From Aphanomyces cochlioides (lineage: Eukaryota > Oomycota > Saprolegniomycetes > Saprolegniales > Verrucalvaceae), in the NCBI GenBank assembly GCA_019828595.1, contig JAHQRK010000001.1, forward strand, positions 1,364,001 to 1,428,000: a DNA stretch of 64,000 nucleotides. The letters run 5' to 3'. Each line of letters begins with the position of its first letter. Position 1 is the first letter of the stretch. This document shows positions 31,736 through 43,793 of this stretch, one piece after another. A program made the translations under genes and the position numbers. The notes below the pieces were generated by a model. The model saw only the letters and a program-made list of their open reading frames with translations, was not told the origin of the DNA and ran no database searches.

Positions 31736-33913
31736 TTACTGTTGCATCATTTGGCTCGCTTCGTGGCGTAATTTGTCTAATTCATCCATTGCTTTTTGGA
31801 ATTCCACCATGTCTGATTTGGCCACGCAGTCCGCAACTCGTTGTGCTGCCTGAGCCAGTCGGTCTTCCAGGCTCACTGAAGATGCCGCAGGCGTTGCCTC
31901 TGCGCGGCTTTGGTTTCGTGCAATACCACGACTCGGCGACTTCTTGCCGTACGACTGTGACGAGAATCCAGGAGGAATCGTGTTGAGCTCATCTGGCATC
32001 AAGCTCATCATGCCCTACGAAAACCAATTTCAATGATTACACTCCAAAATGTTGAAGCATACCAGTGAGTTTTGAATGATTTCATCCTTGACACGCGTCT
32101 TGTCTTCAGTGCTGAGGCTGCCACTGCGTGCCAACTGAGCTACTTTGCGCAGTTTGGCACCATTGGGACTCATCATGGGCAAGCCAGTCTCCTCATCGTC
32201 TTCTACAGGAGGTGGAGGCGGCGGAGGAATCGATAGCTTGGGTCCACCACGACCAGAGTTGAAAAATGGCATGAAGTCGTCCATGACTCGTAAATCCTTC
32301 AGGTCCTCTACAAGATCACGTGAATCAATGCCTGAGCTGCAGCTACATACCCAAATCCACTGTCGACGTTGAGTGTCGTTCCTGTTCGCCTTCGTTGTAC
32401 AAATCGTTCGCAGCCAGCATCTCTCGCTCTTCAATCGAAAGCATACGCTCGTTGTCTGAACCATTGTGTTCCATCAAAGCCAAGTCACGTGCAACATCCA
32501 GACGGCTCTTGCTGCGTCGACGGAATTTGTACATTTGCGCAGCATTTCCAAAACTGCCTCGTCGAGTAAGTTGTGGCTGGCCATTGTTTGATGCGTTCTC
32601 TTTGCTAGTTTGACGGACAAGGGGAGTTGAGTTTGGTGGTACAGCGTTCAATTCAGCGGCGGCCGCAGCGGCTGCTGCAGAAGTCCCAGAGCTGATACCA
32701 CGATGGAGAGGCATTCGAGGTGGACTCGCAGCAATTGTCTGGGGGTAAGCTTGCGCAAACTGATGGAATGGAGTTTCTGGCACCGACACAATTTGTTTTC
32801 GCCCCGTGGGTTGCTGAGGAGTATGGAGAACGGATTCTGCTACTTGCCAAGGGACAGTCATCGAAGGACGCCGCGTAAGACCAGGTGGTGGGGCTACAAA
32901 AGCACTCAAATCGTTGTCTTCTGGAGCAGGAGGTGCTGGCTGCTGGGCGTAAAACGTGCTTTGGTGATAAAGAGACACTGGCCGAGCGTCAATTGTTTTT
33001 GTTCTCATTGGGGGTGGCGACCAAGATGGCATTGCAGTTGGTGCACCGAATGAGCCCATTTCGTCCATAGGTGGAGGTGGAGGGAAAGATTCATCTTCAA
33101 AATGGATAGATTGGCGTGAAAAGCCACTCTCCGGTGGATCTGGAATAGGATCGTATCCCTGGTTGATGGGGGAACTGATGCCAAAGTCGTTATAACCAGA
33201 TCGCTCGATGGATTGAGCTCTGTTTCGACTTCCTGCCGCAGCACGAATCGTATTATTGCCAGGTTTCGATTGTGCTTGAACAGGTTTTGGCTTGGCTTCA
33301 CTCGCAAAGCCTCTTCCTCCTGCTTGTCGCCTGGGTGTGCTTCCAGGAGACGATGTAGGCGTGTTGACTCTTGCATAGTAGTTCTGCAGCATGGCTTTGT
33401 AATCACTCGACATGGCGGCAGTTGGCGTTGAGGTTTGCTGTTGATGTGTTGGAGTGCCAGCGGTCTGCGACGCCAAACGCAGAGTTGTAAGTTGTTTCAG
33501 TTCCTACTCGTGTCATGCTTGAGTGCACTCCACACGCAATAAGCAAGCCGACCTGTACAGACATGCCATTCTTCGGAACAAACGGCGATGCGACTTGTTG
33601 CTGCGGTGTTCCGTGAGGGACACTAATCGTAGGTTTTGCTTTGGGGGTTAAGACTTCACCAGAGTGCATGGATGCCACTGCTGCATTGGCAGCCGCAGCC
33701 GATTCCTGCATTCGTTTCTGTGTCAGTCGCTTGAGGTCCTACTCCATCGTGAGCATTTTCTGTCGTCTCCACGTTGTCGTCCTGTACCTCCACTGTCATG
33801 CCGCTTTTAATGCCAGCGCTTGGAGCTGCAGCGGGAACGTGGTACCCACCTGCACCTCCTCGAGTAGGCCGCATATTGGGCTGCTTGCGGCCTCCTCTGC
33901 TGCTATCTCCCAT
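31736..33913 (-). CDS. Proline-rich, disordered protein of unknown function
   Basis: Five exons on the minus strand: 33913-33743, 33553-33705, 32351-33464, 32063-32307 and 31736-32014, giving 653 residues. Introns are 37, 88, 43 and 48 nt. The sequence is low in complexity: poly-Pro runs (PPPPPMDE, PPPPPPPVEDDEE), a poly-Ala run near 32660, and many basic-Ser motifs (RRGSFG, RRPSM, NRAQS) that look like kinase or 14-3-3 sites. The last 60 residues are predicted helical (SLEDRLAQAAQRVADCVAKSDMV in part). No family recognised. Poly-Pro next to acidic residues suggests SH3/WW or profilin binding, hence possibly cytoskeletal. It diverges from SMG8. Confidence 0.7.
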
Positions 33914-34245
33914 GGCTCCTGCTTCTGTGACCGGCCACTACCCGACTGTGGTGCGGCCGAAAACAAATTTCCAGGTCGTTTCACTACCGAGAAGACGTTT
34001 TAATATACTGGGCAAGGTCGTATTTAATTTCAAACTTTTATTTTTCATATAAACATCAAGCTAAAAAGTTGAAAAATATTTAATGACCCTCGCCCGTGCC
34101 CAAGTTGGACGTTGGATGCTTTTTAATAAAACATCTCAAACCGCATAACCACACATTTTAAATACAATCTTTCTCCGGATAATTATCCGAATAGAATATA
34201 TCCGGAATATCCGGATAATGCACCAAGTCAATCAAGTGCACATGC
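33914..34245. promoter_or_regulatory. Divergent promoter with clustered TATCCGGA motifs
   Basis: 332 bp between the proline-rich gene and SMG8. Four copies of a CCGGAT/ATCCGG-type sequence lie within 34174-34219, just upstream of the SMG8 start. The same motif recurs in two other promoters of this window (37664-37686 and 42845-42887). Confidence 0.5.
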
Positions 34246-36833
34246 ATGGCATCGTCACAGCCGCCACCCCCACCGTTGCCGCCGCTTCCACTCGAGCTGA
34301 TCCATAATTCCGAACTTGGTCTTGTTCCTCAGGATGAAAAAAAATCCGCACTTTCGTCTGCGTTGAATTCGATCCAACATTCGGCAGTGGTTGTCGGTGT
34401 CATGGGTGACAACAATGAAGCAACCACGACATTTGCAAATCGATTGATCGGTCGCCTCGCATTTATGCAAGTGCAAGATGACCACAGCATGAGCATTCGC
34501 ATGTTTTACGACCTTGAACGAAAGACGATCGTGCTCCTTGGGCTGTTTTCTGACAGTCGATCAATGGTGAAAGAGAATGTCTATCAGGAACAGGTGAAGA
34601 TGCAATGCGACCAGATGAAAATGCAACTTCTCATGTTCACGAGCTCCCATGTTCTCTTTGTTGTACATGACCATGCACGAGTGAGCAATGCTGAAACGAA
34701 ACTCTTTCGTTCCCTGTCGCTTGCAAAGCAACATTTGCTCCAAGTGCTCAAGTCACAAGCCAAGGCGTCGAAATCGTCGATAACAACATCTCAATATGCA
34801 CCAGGCCGGTCCGTCCCGCTAACTGTATTTGTATTTCCAGCTCCAAGTGAAGCGTTGGCTCGATCCAACAAGGCATCACGTTCGACAATCATGGCCTTCT
34901 GCAAAGCTATGGAAGCTCGCGTGCATGCCCTTGTGAAACCTCTTCGTGGCGGTGTCGTTGCAACAGTTCGAGCCAAAGACATGTCGTCACAGTCAAATAA
35001 AGAGCGGCGACTTTTCATGATGGATCCGACCCACTGCATTGTGGCCGTCACACGGAAAGCAGCTACAGCCGAGTGCAGCTCTGTGGATCGAATGGCAGCA
35101 GTTTTGCAAGATCTCAACCTCCTCGCGCCTGTTGATCTGAAGACGCTACTCAAACCACTCGAAGATGAAGACAACATTGGCATGCCACATGCAATTCAAT
35201 TCGCATTCAAGTGCGTCGATCTGCTCTTGCAAGACGGTATGAGAAAGTTACTGATGCTGAAATATCTGAGGCCGATTCCTCTAGCTGGAAAAGACCATCT
35301 ACTCAGTGTGGCACAGTGGCTTCGAGCGTTCCGTAGCATCGCAGCGTCCATCATGGACGATAGTCTACTCTTCCAGAGCAGCAGTTCATCGTCGTCTGAC
35401 GACATCACAGTGGATTTTAAGGATTCGCCATTGACACTTGTTGAAGCTATCGACATGTATGGTACATTTGCCGACGATATCTGCTCTCGGGTACTGATTT
35501 GCATGCTGGAATTAATCTCTTAATGCTCGTTCGACAGGAATCCCTGCTGGCCATCAAGCGATACCAACAGGAAAAACCAGAGAAGATTAACTCGGACATG
35601 CATTTAAATCGTGTCCAGCGTGTCATCCAAGAGTTCAAGAGGAGTGTCGGCAACTCCAACCCGAAGATTCTCGTATGTCCCTGAGTCATAGTCATCTCTA
35701 ATGGAGTGAAACGATGTTTAGAAGTACACGGAGAGGATTGAAAATGCGTGCCAGTCAATATGGTGTCAAGGTCGGCGTCTCTGCGACGCCACGAGCATTT
35801 CAGTAGGCATTTTGTCATCTTGTTTTGAACTGAGAGTTGATAGAATCATCCATGTTGCTTGCTCTACCACGACAACGCCGCGACATTCATCCAGCACAAC
35901 AGCAGCGTTTATCTCACAGTGGCTTGTTGCTGCGGATATTCTATCAATCGACTTGCGGATGCGTTTTCCATCGATGTACTTTGCTGTCTAAGACGAAATC
36001 ATCACCAATCCTATGACACGTGTAGACAAATCGCCGAGAACTGTGGATGTTTGAATGCTGTGACCGCTTTGACCACATCGAGGTACGACGAGAGAGTCAT
36101 GCATGATTAATCTCCTGTTTTGTAGCTTCCTCACCACACGTTACCGCTGATCCGACTTGGAGATTTCAGCTCATACAATCAAGGCCATGGATTTGCAAAC
36201 ATCTATCATGGATTTGTGCCCAAGTTCACAGCGCTGTCGCCGTGGCTTCGTGGTCCTGACGCTCCAATCCAGACGAAGAAACGAACAAACCGCAAGGCAA
36301 AAGCTGCTGCCGTCGGAGCTTCCAATGAATTGATCGCTTACGCTGGCCTCGAATACGAATGCTACATGGGCCATCGCTTCTTCTTCCACATGCCAGTCAA
36401 TCACACACCACTAGAACGCGAAGCCACCGTACGTTTTACTCATTTTTGCTTGGCATCTAGCGTTGAATTGTAGGTTTGGCCAAATTGTGATATGGCTATC
36501 TATGTGCAATGTTTCCAGTGCGCTCTGTCGGCGAATGGAGAGCCAACTGAATTTGCCCAACTCCGTCGAGTCTTTGCAGCAATTCCGCCTGACCAAGATG
36601 GAATTGAAATGCATTTGTCCATCAAGGTACTTGCAAGTCACTCGACTTGGGGTCTTATGGTAGTCAAATAGACGGAAGACCAAGCCCTTGAAGTATTCAA
36701 ACTGCTCGACTATCCTCTGGCCGCTGACAGCTTGATTTGCTTGACGCTGCCGTATGTCTTTTCATCGGGTGACATTACATATCGCCATGGCGATGCACTC
36801 AAATTGCACAGTCGCGTGTTACAAGCAAAATGA
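34246..36833 (+). CDS. SMG8: SMG8-like nonsense-mediated decay factor
   Basis: Eight exons: 34246-35490, 35538-35672, 35722-35802, 35844-35975, 36026-36082, 36126-36428, 36474-36626 and 36672-36833, giving 755 residues. All seven introns are 41-50 nt and phase 0. The N-terminal half has the GTPase-like fold of SMG8 (VVVGVMGDNN near residue 45, followed by a long helical region). The C-terminal half has the Cys/His-rich part with conserved 'CDATS' and 'GLEYECYMGHRFFF'. SMG8 acts with SMG9 to restrain the SMG1 kinase that phosphorylates UPF1. The N-terminus begins with a poly-Pro stretch. Two ATGs occur close together (34242 and 34246); only 34246 is in frame. Confidence 0.85.
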
Positions 36834-36839
36834 ACAAGT

Positions 36840-37651
36840 CTAGTCAAAACGACAGCGCTGGGCCGTCGTGCAGCTCGCAGGCACATCGAAGAGGATTCTG
36901 TCTTGCGGTCCCAATGTGAAATTTGTAAAGACCATGGACATCATTTTCCCCGCTGTGATGCGTTTCCCCGCAGGCGACTTCGGAATATAATCCCATCGCA
37001 ACGGCAAACCATTCGCATCTTGCCAAAACATACTTGCTTGCTCTGGATCGACCCTAGAAAGACACTTGATCGGGCTGGAAGACAAGTTGCGACATACCAC
37101 AGAGTCGCCATCGCTGTATCAAAGACCGCATTTCCGACGGAACGATAATTGAAAAAGCTCGTCGGCTTTAGGAGTATCTCATCGCCCGAGTCCATAAAGC
37201 GACAGCACTCGCCATTACTTCGTATCAAAAACGCATTTGCATCGACCGATATTATCTTTCCGGTCACCCCTCGGCCAAACAAGTTTGTATGGTCACTTCG
37301 GAACGCCCGACCGTCGCCCGAAATGTACGCGAGGCCCTCGTCGTCAGCTGACAGTGTGTATTGACGGAACGAGCAGTCGAGCGGGAACGAAACGTGAGCC
37401 GCATCAAGTTCGACGCGACCATCACCGTCGCGTTGACCTGCATCCTTCTCTTGCGGTGGCTCGAGCGCGCCATGCACGTGGATAGCGCCGGCTACGTAGA
37501 GAGCAAGGATGCCAGCAACTAGCAAAGCGATCGCTCGTCTGCCTGGCTGGAAGTAACTTGTCTTGGTGCCGTCAGCCTGATGAGGAAGAAGCCACCGCCT
37601 CTCATCTCGACTCATATGCGAGAAGATATCCCAAGTTGAAGCCACGTCCAT
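36840..37651 (-). CDS. Single-pass membrane protein with LolA/ependymin-like ectodomain (tentative)
   Basis: Two exons, 37651-37098 and 37053-36840, with a 44-nt intron, give 255 residues. A hydrophobic segment at about residues 38-60 (AIALLVAGILALYVAGA) follows a basic N-terminus, so the protein is probably a signal-anchored, lumen- or outside-facing protein. The C-terminal 180 residues are strand-rich with several Cys and end 'FTLGPQDRILFDVPASC'. That ending resembles LolA- or ependymin-like lipid-binding domains of protists, but I am unsure. The stop codon is only 6 bp from that of SMG8 on the other strand. Confidence 0.7.
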
Positions 37652-37823
37652 TTGATAAGGTAATCCGGATATCTATCCGGAAATCTGGCAATTATTAAAA
37701 TAAAGCGATTTGATTGGTTATTCAAATTTATTTTTGACCTATCATATGGCGTAATTTATTATCTGTCAGTCAAAGGTTGAATCCTGGCGCAAATTGCATC
37801 ATTGCGCTTCTTTCGTTGCCGAG
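37652..37823. promoter_or_regulatory. Bidirectional promoter, 172 bp
   Basis: The spacer separates the divergent membrane-protein and RING-H2 genes. It contains 'ATCCGGATATCTATCCGGA' at about 37664-37682, two copies of the TATCCGGA-type motif also found upstream of SMG8 and CEP20. A 'gattggt' (reverse CCAAT) lies at about 37713. Confidence 0.5.
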
Positions 37824-38734
37824 ATGAAGTGGGTCCAAGAGCAGCTAAGCCAATGCCTTCCAGGCCAGAACGGCAATGTAAGCGCGATCTTACTGGGTTG
37901 TTCTTGATGGATTCGTGCCTAGTCGAGATGGAACAAGCGAGCAGCGACGTATTGGAGCGAAGACACGGCGACCGCAAAAGCATTGGCCGAGGAAATGGGT
38001 CACGACACACACGAAGAAGATTTCGTCAAGTGCACCAAGAAGAACCTCGCCACCAAGTTAGCACCGAAAGCTACCATGCCATGTCTTCGCCCGCCTACAA
38101 AACCGGATCCTCTCGATGTGCTTGACATTCCGCCGGCTTTGCTCTCGGTCGACGATGCCATTGATGCCAAGACAAGCAACATTGCTCCGGGCTTGATCTC
38201 CGTTGCTTCGTGTGACACCGATCAAGAAGAAAGTTTGGCCATGAAGCTCGTCCACTTTGACGTCACTTCTGGGACTGTCATGCCCAAGGCAACGAACATG
38301 GTAAGTTCTCTATGGCCACACAAGACACTTGACTCACCTCGTTCTCATAGCGTTTCCTCTCACTCTTGCGCAACATCCGTCGTTTGGAGTCGCAATACGT
38401 TGAGGTATCTCTCCCCACGCTTAGATTCTCCTCACAACCTTGGCTTAGACGGGAAAAACGGGACGCATGCAAGCCTCAACGATCATCGAGTTGCCATCTT
38501 TCATCTATACTTCGCCAAACGCTGTCCGTCCCGCGTCGCCAGACTCCAAGCGGTAAGCTGCACCTGATTTGGTTATCTCTGATTGCCTGTCGTAGCTGCA
38601 CGATCTGCTTGAGCGACTTCACGGAGTCTGAAGAACTGCGTGTCCTGCCGTGCTTCCACAAGTACCATTCGTGGTGCATTGACAAGTGGCTCCTCGGCAA
38701 TTGCAAGTGTCCCGTGTGCATCCTCAGTCCATGA
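37824..38734 (+). CDS. RING-H2 finger protein, probable E3 ubiquitin ligase
   Basis: Five exons: 37824-37877, 37923-38300, 38351-38404, 38449-38552 and 38596-38734, giving 242 residues. Introns are 45, 50, 44 and 43 nt. The C-terminal 45 residues are a complete RING-H2 finger: CTICLSDF, then CFHKYHSWC, then CKCPVC, with all eight zinc ligands in C-x2-C ... C-x-H-x2-H-x2-C ... C-x2-C order. No membrane segment. The N-terminal part is polar and unrecognised. RING-H2 proteins recruit E2 enzymes; the substrate is unknown. The start ATG is the first in frame. Confidence 0.85.
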
Positions 38735-38772
38735 TAATAATACGTTGATCCTTCTTGTCATTATATACACAT

Positions 38773-40107
38773 CTATCGATATCGTCCCGACGCCCGCTGC
38801 ACCGGCGGCTGCTGGAGAGACGTGCTACTATTGAAGCTAACTGATGAATACGTCGACGACTGCCTTCGTAGTTCCGCGATTTCTTGTGCCTGCCGTTCGA
38901 GTCGAGCGTCCATCTTGCCCATCTCTTCGAACGCGTCGTTCACGACTTCCTCTGTCACGTTCATCTTGACGACCGCGACGCTGATTAAATACTTGGCTTG
39001 CTCGAGCTGTTCGTCCTGATCTTGGACAACATGTCGAAGCCGCTGCACCGTGTCGACCAACTCGCTTGATCCATGCTCGTCGCCTTCTTCCCGCAAGTTG
39101 AAAATGTCCATTTGGGTCGACCGACTCAGCCGATCACTCATGCGCTTGGAATTGTTCATAAGGAACTCCTTGAATTGATCCAAGTCCGATACATTCGAGC
39201 CGCGAAAGAGATCCGTGACGGAGCTTTTTCCTCGAAACAAGCCTTTCTTGTGGTGGCCAGGCGTCTTGGCTTTCGAATCCACCGAGGAAGACGAGGCGGA
39301 GAACTCAGAGAGTCGTCGTTGAATCTCTTGATCGACTTCCAAGTCCCGCGCCATGGTCAGCTCTTCAATCTTTTCTTCATACTGCTCTTCAATCTTCTTT
39401 GTGCGAGCGCGCACTTCGCGCTCAATGTTGTCTTCGAGGTCGGCTTGTGCGTCAGCTTGAGCGGCGAGTTTGTCCTCGAGCATCTTTAATCGCGATTGAA
39501 ACTGTCGCAAGTCGGCGCGGGAGATTGTAATGAGGTCGCTGTCAAATCGAGGTTTTGCGCGCGTTTTAACCGGCGCTACGAAACTCTCGTCTTCATCGTC
39601 TTCATCGCTCGACTCGAGCGGAAACTTGAGCCCGACAGAGCTCACTCCTTCGTCTTCATCGTCATCTTCATCATCGTCGTCAATCTCATCCGACTGTTGA
39701 TCAAGCGTCACTAGGGACAGACACATGCGTCGAAGTGCACGTTTGGCCTGCATGGCCGCGATTTCGACATCCGAGACGTCGCTGTCTTCTCGGATCGTGT
39801 TGATGGGGGAGTTGACCGTGGACGCTTGCCTCTCGAGCGTCCTTGGTTGAACATAGCTGGGACTACTATCGCGACTACTGCAGTACGTACTCGCGACGCT
39901 GGCCGTGCTTTCATTCGTCATGCGAGATTTGTCTTCGAGGTGCGATTCGCGGAGAAAGCTGTTGTTTGAATCATCGTAGACCGTCGACTGTCGGTTCTTG
40001 TATGTCATCGAGACGCTCAATTTCGAGTACGTCGCGAGTCCCTGTCCAGCGTTCGACGAGACTGAGATTCGATGATGCGAGTTGGCTCGACTTAGAGATC
40101 GCTGCAT
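38773..40107 (-). CDS. Coiled-coil protein with acidic tract, unknown function
   Basis: From the first in-frame ATG (40107) the frame gives 444 residues. It stays open without ATG to 40227, so an additional 5' exon is possible. The order is: a Ser-rich basic N-terminus; an acidic run (EIDDDDEDDDEDE) at about 39650-39680; then coiled coils (about 39330-39520 and 38850-39060) separated by a basic linker. It resembles cytoskeletal or trafficking scaffold proteins in composition only; no family recognised. The stop lies 38 bp from the convergent RING-H2 gene. Confidence 0.7.
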   Translation of the reverse strand: MQRSLSRANSHHRISVSSNAGQGLATYSKLSVSMTYKNRQSTVYDDSNNSFLRESHLEDKSRMTNESTASVASTYCSSRDSSPSYVQPRTLERQASTVNSPINTIREDSDVSDVEIAAMQAKRALRRMCLSLVTLDQQSDEIDDDDEDDDEDEGVSSVGLKFPLESSDEDDEDESFVAPVKTRAKPRFDSDLITISRADLRQFQSRLKMLEDKLAAQADAQADLEDNIEREVRARTKKIEEQYEEKIEELTMARDLEVDQEIQRRLSEFSASSSSVDSKAKTPGHHKKGLFRGKSSVTDLFRGSNVSDLDQFKEFLMNNSKRMSDRLSRSTQMDIFNLREEGDEHGSSELVDTVQRLRHVVQDQDEQLEQAKYLISVAVVKMNVTEEVVNDAFEEMGKMDARLERQAQEIAELRRQSSTYSSVSFNSSTSLQQPPVQRASGRYR

Positions 40108-41245
40108 TGAGCGCACACTGGAGGTCGAGAAGAGTACCGAGACACGTCTCGGTGGTTTTGCACACTGTTTCTTCGTCGAGGCAGTTCTGCCTGCCGAGTT
40201 ACTCACGAGTATGGGAAATGCCTCCACTCTGCCATTACTATGACAATCGAACTTCGCATCTTCGCGCCTAATTTTAGCTCGATCTTTGTATTCTCCATCT
40301 CATTGGACCAAGATCGAAGATTCAACATGCGACTTCGACTCGCCAAGACCATTACGACAGAAGCGGTTTTTACGCTGATCGCCCGTGACGGGCATATGGG
40401 AGCTACGTAATACTCCCTTCTGTATATCCATCAACGCAACCCCTCTAGTCGCGCGGCGTTTCCGTGGATTCCGCGCTTTTCGCTAGGTGTTGAATTGACT
40501 TCGAACGAGCGTGGGCGGACGAGTATACAAATTTCAAGAGAAGGAGTTCGAGGCCACATGATTCAAATGTGTCATTTGTAAATCGCCGCCATATGACAAA
40601 TGTCGTCGGCGTGCTGAACCCACGCCTCGATGCGTTTCCAGAGCGAGGAAGATGATAGATCATGCCTTGCTACTGTAATGCAGTGGAATCGTATGCTGAG
40701 TGGAAACTGCGCGGGAAGGAGGCGATGTTACGATGCACATGCTCCGTTAGACGCCGAGGGAAGTCACCCATGTTGGTACGATTTGATACGACGACATGAA
40801 TGTCCTAATGCAAACGGTCGCACGTGGATAATATGTGGTGTTCTCGGACTGTATGGACATGCATATGACGGACGGGACGGCCGTAGTCGACCTCTTGGGA
40901 ATGATCGAGAGAGGGCGTCGTACTGTACAGAGGATCTGAGGTGATGGTTGATTGAGCCAGCCACGTCGAAATGACGACAAAGACAATGTGTGTATGTCGG
41001 TGCATGGCGCAGATATGCGCGAGAGAGCGTGGATCTGTCCATGTGGGCATGACAACGCTTATTGTTCCATGGACCTTATTCTCCGATGCATGTGGTCATT
41101 TCAAAGCTCGCACATTCGACACTTTCCTGCAAAAGTCGATGGATCTTGCGCGGGAAGAGCTGTGTGCCACAGAGGCTGCACCAACTACGACATCTTCGAC
41201 TTGACGATGAGATGAGGAAGCGATAAGATGTTCAGCTAATGTTCC
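40108..41245. other. Intergenic region of about 1.1 kb
   Basis: Several overlapping open frames occur on both strands (40630-41215), none with a start, composition or motif that convinces me. No tRNA arms and no transposon ends were found. It separates the coiled-coil gene from the MSS51-type gene and should contain both promoters. Confidence 0.45.
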
Positions 41246-42825
41246 ATGACACTCGATTGGCCTAGAACATCGAAAGATGCGATGGAAAACGACAAAGCAA
41301 TCGAGAGTTCCGACGGCGAGATGCCGCATCCACCAAAAGACGAGATTCACTTGGATCAGCGCGGCGATGGTACATTTGACGCAATGACGTGGCACCGCCG
41401 CTGAGGGCATCGTAGGGTTCTACAGTGGAACTTTCCGCTGGACAGATCAGAAACGCTTCCCGCCGTTGCCTCAACGCACGCCGCGACGGCCGTCCGTTGA
41501 ACCTCTCTCGCAAGGATGGAAAGGATATCTTGAGAAATGTCATTCAGTCAATCTCATTCCACTGGCGTCTCAAGATCCATCCTTCTTGGATGCGCTATCC
41601 TTCCCGATGACGCTCGTTTACGCAGCCATGGCGCTCCAGCTCCACAAGGCGTGGGAAGAATCGGTCCATGTACTTATCATCGGCGCCACCGTGAAAGCAG
41701 AGCAACGAATTCTTCGGCAGACTCGCTACTGGGATGAGATCGCGGCGTTCTTTCCAGGTACTGTACATCGAGCGGAGATAGAGAAGCTCAAACTTACTTC
41801 ATGAAGATGTGTCGAGGATCAATCTGTGGTTCATCGGACCTGAAGTCTCGACGGAGCTCGATCTCCCAGCAACGTCTCCCCGTTTGAAAGTCCGCTTTGT
41901 CCGCAGCACTGCCGGCGAGTTCCTAGCCGCACATTCTGGAGAGTTTACATTTAAGAACGCAGTCATCATCGGGTACAACACGGGCTTTGGCAACTTTGTC
42001 GAGTCGTCGCGCTACGATTTGTTCTGGAGTTGGCTCCCCGACTTGATGGCCATCGCCGACTCGGGTCTTCCTGGCATCTTTGCCTGTGCCAATGACTACG
42101 CAGGTTTCAACCGCTCTTGATCCCATGGAAGGTTGATGGTTCTTGTAGATTTGAATGGAGAATTTGCCATCCATACTCGTGTGATCGGATCCAAGATGCT
42201 TCTTCTCCCCAAGGAGAATCCATTCTCAGCAGCGTCTCATCTCCACGAGGAAGGCAAGAAGGATACGGCGTGGTCTCGTGCCAACAGTTTCATGTATGCC
42301 GTTCAAGGATACGACCCTTCTCGTCGTGGGCAGCTCCGCGATGGAGATCTCATCCATCTCAATGCCTTGCTGGACCACGACATGTGCGATTTGCACATGC
42401 AGGACCGCATCGGCCGGCACTTCTTGAATGGAGTCATCATGTCCAAAGAGCAAGCGGCGCAGTACTTGAAGTCGACTGACAATGGAGCGAACAAGCTGAA
42501 CGCCGCGGCGGCTAGCATGGAGGCACTGTCATTTCACGACCGAGGAGACAACCAAACAAGCCATCGAGTCTCTGCGCCAGCATACTCCATAACGACTGAC
42601 AAGGACAACTCGAAACTTCGCATCAGGATTGAAACACCGCTCATGGCATCGGCGCGGTTGATGCAACTAGAAGTGGCGCCAAAGACGCTGCGCCTCTTCG
42701 TGCCAGACTTGTACGATCTCAAAGTGAATCTTCCGTTCGTCGTCGCCTGCGAAAGAGAAGCGGTCCATGCAAAATTCTCGACGAAGACGCGGACACTCTA
42801 CGTCGATCTCCATGCTGCCATGTAA
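41246..42825 (+). CDS. MSS51 C-terminal-domain protein with a CS/PIH-like tail
   Basis: Four exons: 41246-41369, 41416-41757, 41807-42103 and 42149-42825, giving 479 residues. An in-frame TAA at 41237 supports the start. The central part matches the C-terminal domain of mitochondrial splicing suppressor 51-like (MSS51/ZMYND) proteins: 'LSFPMTLVYAAMALQLHKAW', 'VLIIGAT', 'INLWFIGPE', and a Trp-rich 'FWSWLPDLMAIADSGLPGIFACANDYA'. No MYND zinc finger is present. The last 75 residues look like a CS (p23/PIH1-type) beta-sandwich (LRLFVPDLYDLKVNLPFVV ... AKFSTKTRTLYVDL), a fold used by co-chaperones. The pairing of the two domains is unusual. Confidence 0.75.
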
Positions 42826-42912
42826 TTCTAACATCAAAACGTCATGGCCGGAAAATATCCGGAAAATCTTTTGAACAGTATCCGGTTGACAAGATCGCCA
42901 GCAGGAGAGAAG

Positions 42913-43763
42913 ATGGACAGCACGTTGTCGTTGTCCGACTTGAAAGATGGTAGAGACTCTATTGAGACGAAGAGGGTAATGGTGGAACGGATGTAGCTTT
43001 GAAAGAAACACTTGAAGCGCGTGGCTCCATGGGACAGATCAAAGCGCGAATACGAGCAGAGATTTTTAACGCCTTGGACGAGGTACGAGCACCTCCACCG
43101 TCGGTACTTGACGTCATATCGTGTGTTAGGGAGCGCCTAAGGCCAAAATATCAAATGAAAACTTGATCATAAACGAACTCATCCGTGAGTACATGGAATA
43201 CAATGGATATCGCCATACCTTGTCAGTGTTTCTACCCGAATCTGGACAACCAGTCGAGAAACCCTTTCAGCGACGCTTCTTGGCGCAAGAGCTCAACAGT
43301 ATTCTTGCCAAGATTATACACATCACCTCTAGTTTGAGTAGTTACTGACGATCCCCGGTATACTCAAGTCCCGTTGCTTTACAGCATCGTCACTGCACTT
43401 CAAGACTCTCGACACCATCCTTCAAATGCCAGTACGCAATTTGTTGTCCACTACAGCTTACCTTGACTGCCTGATTTTAGCTCCGGTAGAGAAGACCCAG
43501 ACAGAAAGTGCCCCCTCCAATGCTGATGCGATGCATGCTCGCCCTTCGTCTGCAGTACGTTTATTACAAACTTTTGTGGATGTTAATTGCTCTCGTAGCA
43601 ATCGCATCAACCTCATCCATCGCCAACACCTTCGCATGCTCAATCAGCCTCTTCATCACCGCTGTACAGTACGCCCATCTCAGCTGTTTCCTTCCATTCT
43701 TACGAACCAACCTGGCTAGATGAGCCTTCAGGAAACAATAGCGCAGTTGTGATTTCAAAGTGA
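42913..43763 (+). CDS. CEP20: CEP20/FOPNL-like centrosomal LisH protein
   Basis: Six exons: 42913-42949, 42997-43082, 43130-43331, 43369-43431, 43481-43554 and 43599-43763, giving 208 residues. The N-terminal 120 residues match the FOP/CEP20 family closely: 'LEARGSMGQIKARIRAE', 'FNALDE', then the LisH dimerisation motif 'LIINELIREYMEYNGYRHT' and 'ESGQP'. CEP20 works in centriole and cilium assembly and is consistent with a flagellated zoospore stage. The C-terminal 80 residues are Pro/Ser-rich and not conserved. Intron 43332-43368 is the least certain boundary. The stop lies 30 bp from SMU1. Confidence 0.85.
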
Positions 43764-43793
43764 TCGTGATCTCCATTTAATTCCAAAGTTCTC

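Noticed and set aside
32660..32680. Simple repeat coding poly-Ala as a microsatellite of interest
   Set aside because: Short, imperfect and inside the coding frame of the proline-rich protein; ordinary low-complexity coding sequence.
40260..41245. Several open frames on both strands suggesting a gene
   Set aside because: They overlap each other in all frames and show no family motif, no sensible intron structure and no codon pattern like the neighbouring genes.
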